DNA from: Oxalobacteraceae bacterium UBA6018
GTDB lineage: Bacteria; Pseudomonadota; Gammaproteobacteria; Burkholderiales; Burkholderiaceae_D
Assembly (NCBI GenBank): GCA_002428015.1
Contig: DIZW01000021.1
Coordinates: 1,926-8,902, forward strand
DNA: 6,977 nt
Direction: 5' to 3'
Under the pieces are notes generated by a model. It had not been told where the DNA came from, did not search any database, and saw only the letters and a program-made list of their open reading frames with translations. Every line of letters begins with the position of its first letter. Position 1 is the stretch's first letter. Shown here piece by piece: positions 6,461-6,977 of the stretch. The translations under genes and the position numbers were made by a program.

Positions 6461-6563
6461 TGTCCGTTATCTTGTCCGGCTATCTTAATGTCCGAAAACT
6501 CATTTATCAAGGCGTTATCGGACAAGCGCCCGCTTTGTCCAGATAATATTCGTTTGACGGACA
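6461..6563. other. Resolution site res (three TnpR-binding subsites)
   Basis: Six TGTCC/GGACA-type motifs fall in 103 bp directly upstream of tnpR. Site I is TGTCC (6536-6540) facing CGGACA (6558-6563), 28 bp overall, the usual size of the crossover subsite, with an AT-rich centre. Site II is TGTCCG (6489-6494) facing CGGACA (6519-6524), 36 bp. Site III, nearest tnpR, has two TGTCCG motifs (6461-6466 and 6473-6478) in direct rather than inverted orientation. The order site III next to tnpR and site I distal matches Tn3-like res sites. Subsite assignment is by motif spacing only. Confidence 0.8.
6482..6510 (-). promoter_or_regulatory. tnpR promoter embedded in res site II
   Basis: On the minus strand TTGATA (complement of 6505-6510) is followed after exactly 17 nt by TAAGAT (complement of 6482-6487), a good sigma-70 pair matching the consensus at 5/6 and 4/6. 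It overlaps subsite II, so TnpR bound to res would block it, giving the autoregulation known for Tn3 resolvases. Confidence 0.6.
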
Positions 6564-6577
6564 ACGAGTAACGGGCG

Positions 6578-6636
6578 GCAGCGCCAAGATCGGCGCGGGC
6601 GAGTTCAGGCCGCTACGGCCGCTGCAACCGGCTTAG
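6578..6636 (+). pseudogene. 3' remnant of a second tnpA copy
   Basis: The plus strand reads GSAKIGAGEFRPLRPLQPA and a TAG stop, the C-terminus of the intact transposase (SSAKIGAGKFRPLRPLQPA) with one Lys-to-Glu change and a second, silent difference. Together with the adjoining IR this makes 92 bp (6578-6669) that match the complement of 95-186 at all but two bases. The reading frame is lost upstream, where sequence passes into res site I within about 15 bp, so only the last 19 codons survive. Confidence 0.85.
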
Positions 6637-6828
6637 CGTACGATTTTTTCCGTTTTCTGAGACGCCCCCTATTTGTCTTTTTTTGGTCCATCTTTGTTTT
6701 TTGACAATAGCACTGCGATATCTTTCGGCTGCGTCGGCTTTAGTTGCAAGTCTATCAATCACCTCAAGCTGACTTTTGACTTGGGCGCGCAACCGGCTGT
6801 GATCTTGCCGGATTTCGTTTCGTTTCAG
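6613..6828 (-). pseudogene. Helical, Lys/Arg/Glu-rich coding region interrupted by the transposon end
   Basis: In the DNA right of the element, the minus strand is open from 6828 to 6670 and then runs through the IR to a stop at 6613-6615. The native part reads LKRNEIRQDHSRLRAQVKSQ, LEVIDRLATKADAAERYRSA and IVKKQRWTKKRQI: highly charged, helix-forming, possibly coiled-coil. There is no ATG start; the frame overlaps the end of the region 6825-6977 at CTGA, so it could begin at CTG or be the shifted continuation of that upstream frame. I do not recognise the family. The transposon insertion replaces its true C-terminus with about 19 foreign residues. Confidence 0.35.
6632..6669 (-). repeat. Outer right terminal inverted repeat (38 bp)
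   Basis: This is the exact reverse complement of 95-132 (38/38). It serves as the right end both of the whole 95-6669 unit and of the shorter 5823-6669 element. The bases outside it are TATTT. Confidence 0.93.
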
Positions 6829-6977
6829 TTGCGACCGAGAGCCGTATCGAGTGCGTATTGCGTGTCGCGTTGAGCATCGGCCAGGGGACCGATAACCAAG
6901 CTTCCATAGCCCGCACGCTCAGCTAGTTCTCCAGCGCGCAGAAGCGCTTTCAATGTAAGCGGCCAGCCGATCCACCT
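6825..6977 (-). CDS. Partial hypothetical protein, C-terminal 50 residues
   Basis: The minus strand is open from the window edge to a TGA at 6825-6827. It ends LAERAGYGSLVIGPLADAQR followed by DTQYALDTALGRN. The composition (helical, balanced charge, few rare residues) looks like real protein, more so than the plus-strand reading of the same bases. The 5' part lies outside the window and the family is not recognised. The next frame (6828 down to 6670) starts in the last codons, so the two may be coupled genes or one gene split by a frameshift. Confidence 0.4.
   Translation of the reverse strand, partial: RWIGWPLTLKALLRAGELAERAGYGSLVIGPLADAQRDTQYALDTALGRN

Larger units (their letters stand above)
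95..6669. mobile_element. Tn3-family transposon-like unit carrying lysA and lysR
   Basis: The unit is bounded by identical 38-bp inverted repeats (95-132 and 6632-6669) whose outer tips are GGGGGCGTCTCAG and its complement, typical of Tn21-group Tn3 elements. Inside are an intact transposase gene, a truncated regulator, lysA, lysR, a resolvase gene with a res site, and a tnpA 3' remnant. All functions expected for replicative transposition and cointegrate resolution are present, although transposase and resolvase come from different lineages. Flanking 5-mers are TACTT (90-94) and TATTT (6670-6674), matching at 4 of 5 positions. Whether the whole 6,575 bp has ever moved as one unit is inference; the sequence shows only that its ends are properly oriented and identical. 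Confidence 0.75.
5823..6669. mobile_element. Short Tn3-type derivative: IR, tnpR, res, tnpA remnant, IR
   Basis: This 847-bp segment is itself properly bounded by inward-facing Tn3-type repeats (31/38 identical to each other) and carries only a resolvase gene, a res site and the last 19 codons of a tnpA. The order tnpR, res (site I distal to tnpR), tnpA remnant fits a parent with divergent tnpR and tnpA that lost nearly all of tnpA. It resembles the short non-autonomous Tn3 derivatives that move with a transposase supplied in trans. Flanking 5-mers (ATGTA at 5818-5822 and TATTT at 6670-6674) do not match, so no independent insertion footprint remains. Confidence 0.55.

Noticed and set aside
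6673..6873. Plus-strand open frame (66 aa) in the right flank
   Set aside because: Starts at TTG, rich in Phe/Ser/Cys with no domain, and the opposite strand looks more protein-like.
1..6977. CRISPR arrays, tRNA or rRNA genes, riboswitches, integron attC sites
   Set aside because: No spaced direct repeats, tRNA-like folds, rRNA motifs or other such signals were seen on either strand.

Overview
The window is high-GC proteobacterial DNA, probably beta- or gamma-proteobacterial. The lysine genes resemble the enterobacterial LysA/LysR pair closely in motif detail but use GC-rich codons, and the transposition genes belong to the Tn3 family common on proteobacterial plasmids and chromosomes. No species can be named from the sequence alone.

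Almost the whole window is one Tn3-family unit (95-6669). It is bounded by two identical 38-bp terminal inverted repeats, and the match continues to about 92 bp with only 2 mismatches because both ends also carry the 3' tip of tnpA. From left to right it holds: an intact 988-aa Tn21/Tn501-type transposase gene on the minus strand (128-3094); a 5'-truncated winged-helix (MarR-like) gene ending 2 nt before tnpA (3097-3446); lysA for diaminopimelate decarboxylase (3447-4724, minus); a compact regulatory gap with CATATC/GATATG repeats (4725-4804); the divergent activator gene lysR (4805-5755, plus); a tiny tail of a truncated convergent gene (5778-5822); and a second, smaller Tn3-type unit (5823-6669) made of a Tn21-like IR, a resolvase gene tnpR, a res site, a tnpA 3' remnant and the right outer IR.

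The flanks do not belong together. On the left (1-94) is the N-terminal part of a different Tn3-family transposase, interrupted by this unit. On the right (6670-6977) is less GC-rich DNA with an unrecognised minus-strand coding region, also interrupted. The 5-bp flanks are TACTT and TATTT, so there is no perfect target duplication.

Working model (inference): a short resolvase-carrying Tn3 derivative sat next to a chromosomal lysR-lysA locus. A related Tn21-type tnpA module became joined just past the lysA stop codon. The result is a potentially mobile unit that carries lysine biosynthesis with its own regulator. TnpA would act on the outer IRs, and TnpR/res, of a different lineage, would resolve cointegrates. 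Because lysA, the truncated regulator and tnpA all read the same way with no visible terminator between them, tnpA may be transcribed from the LysR-controlled lysA promoter.
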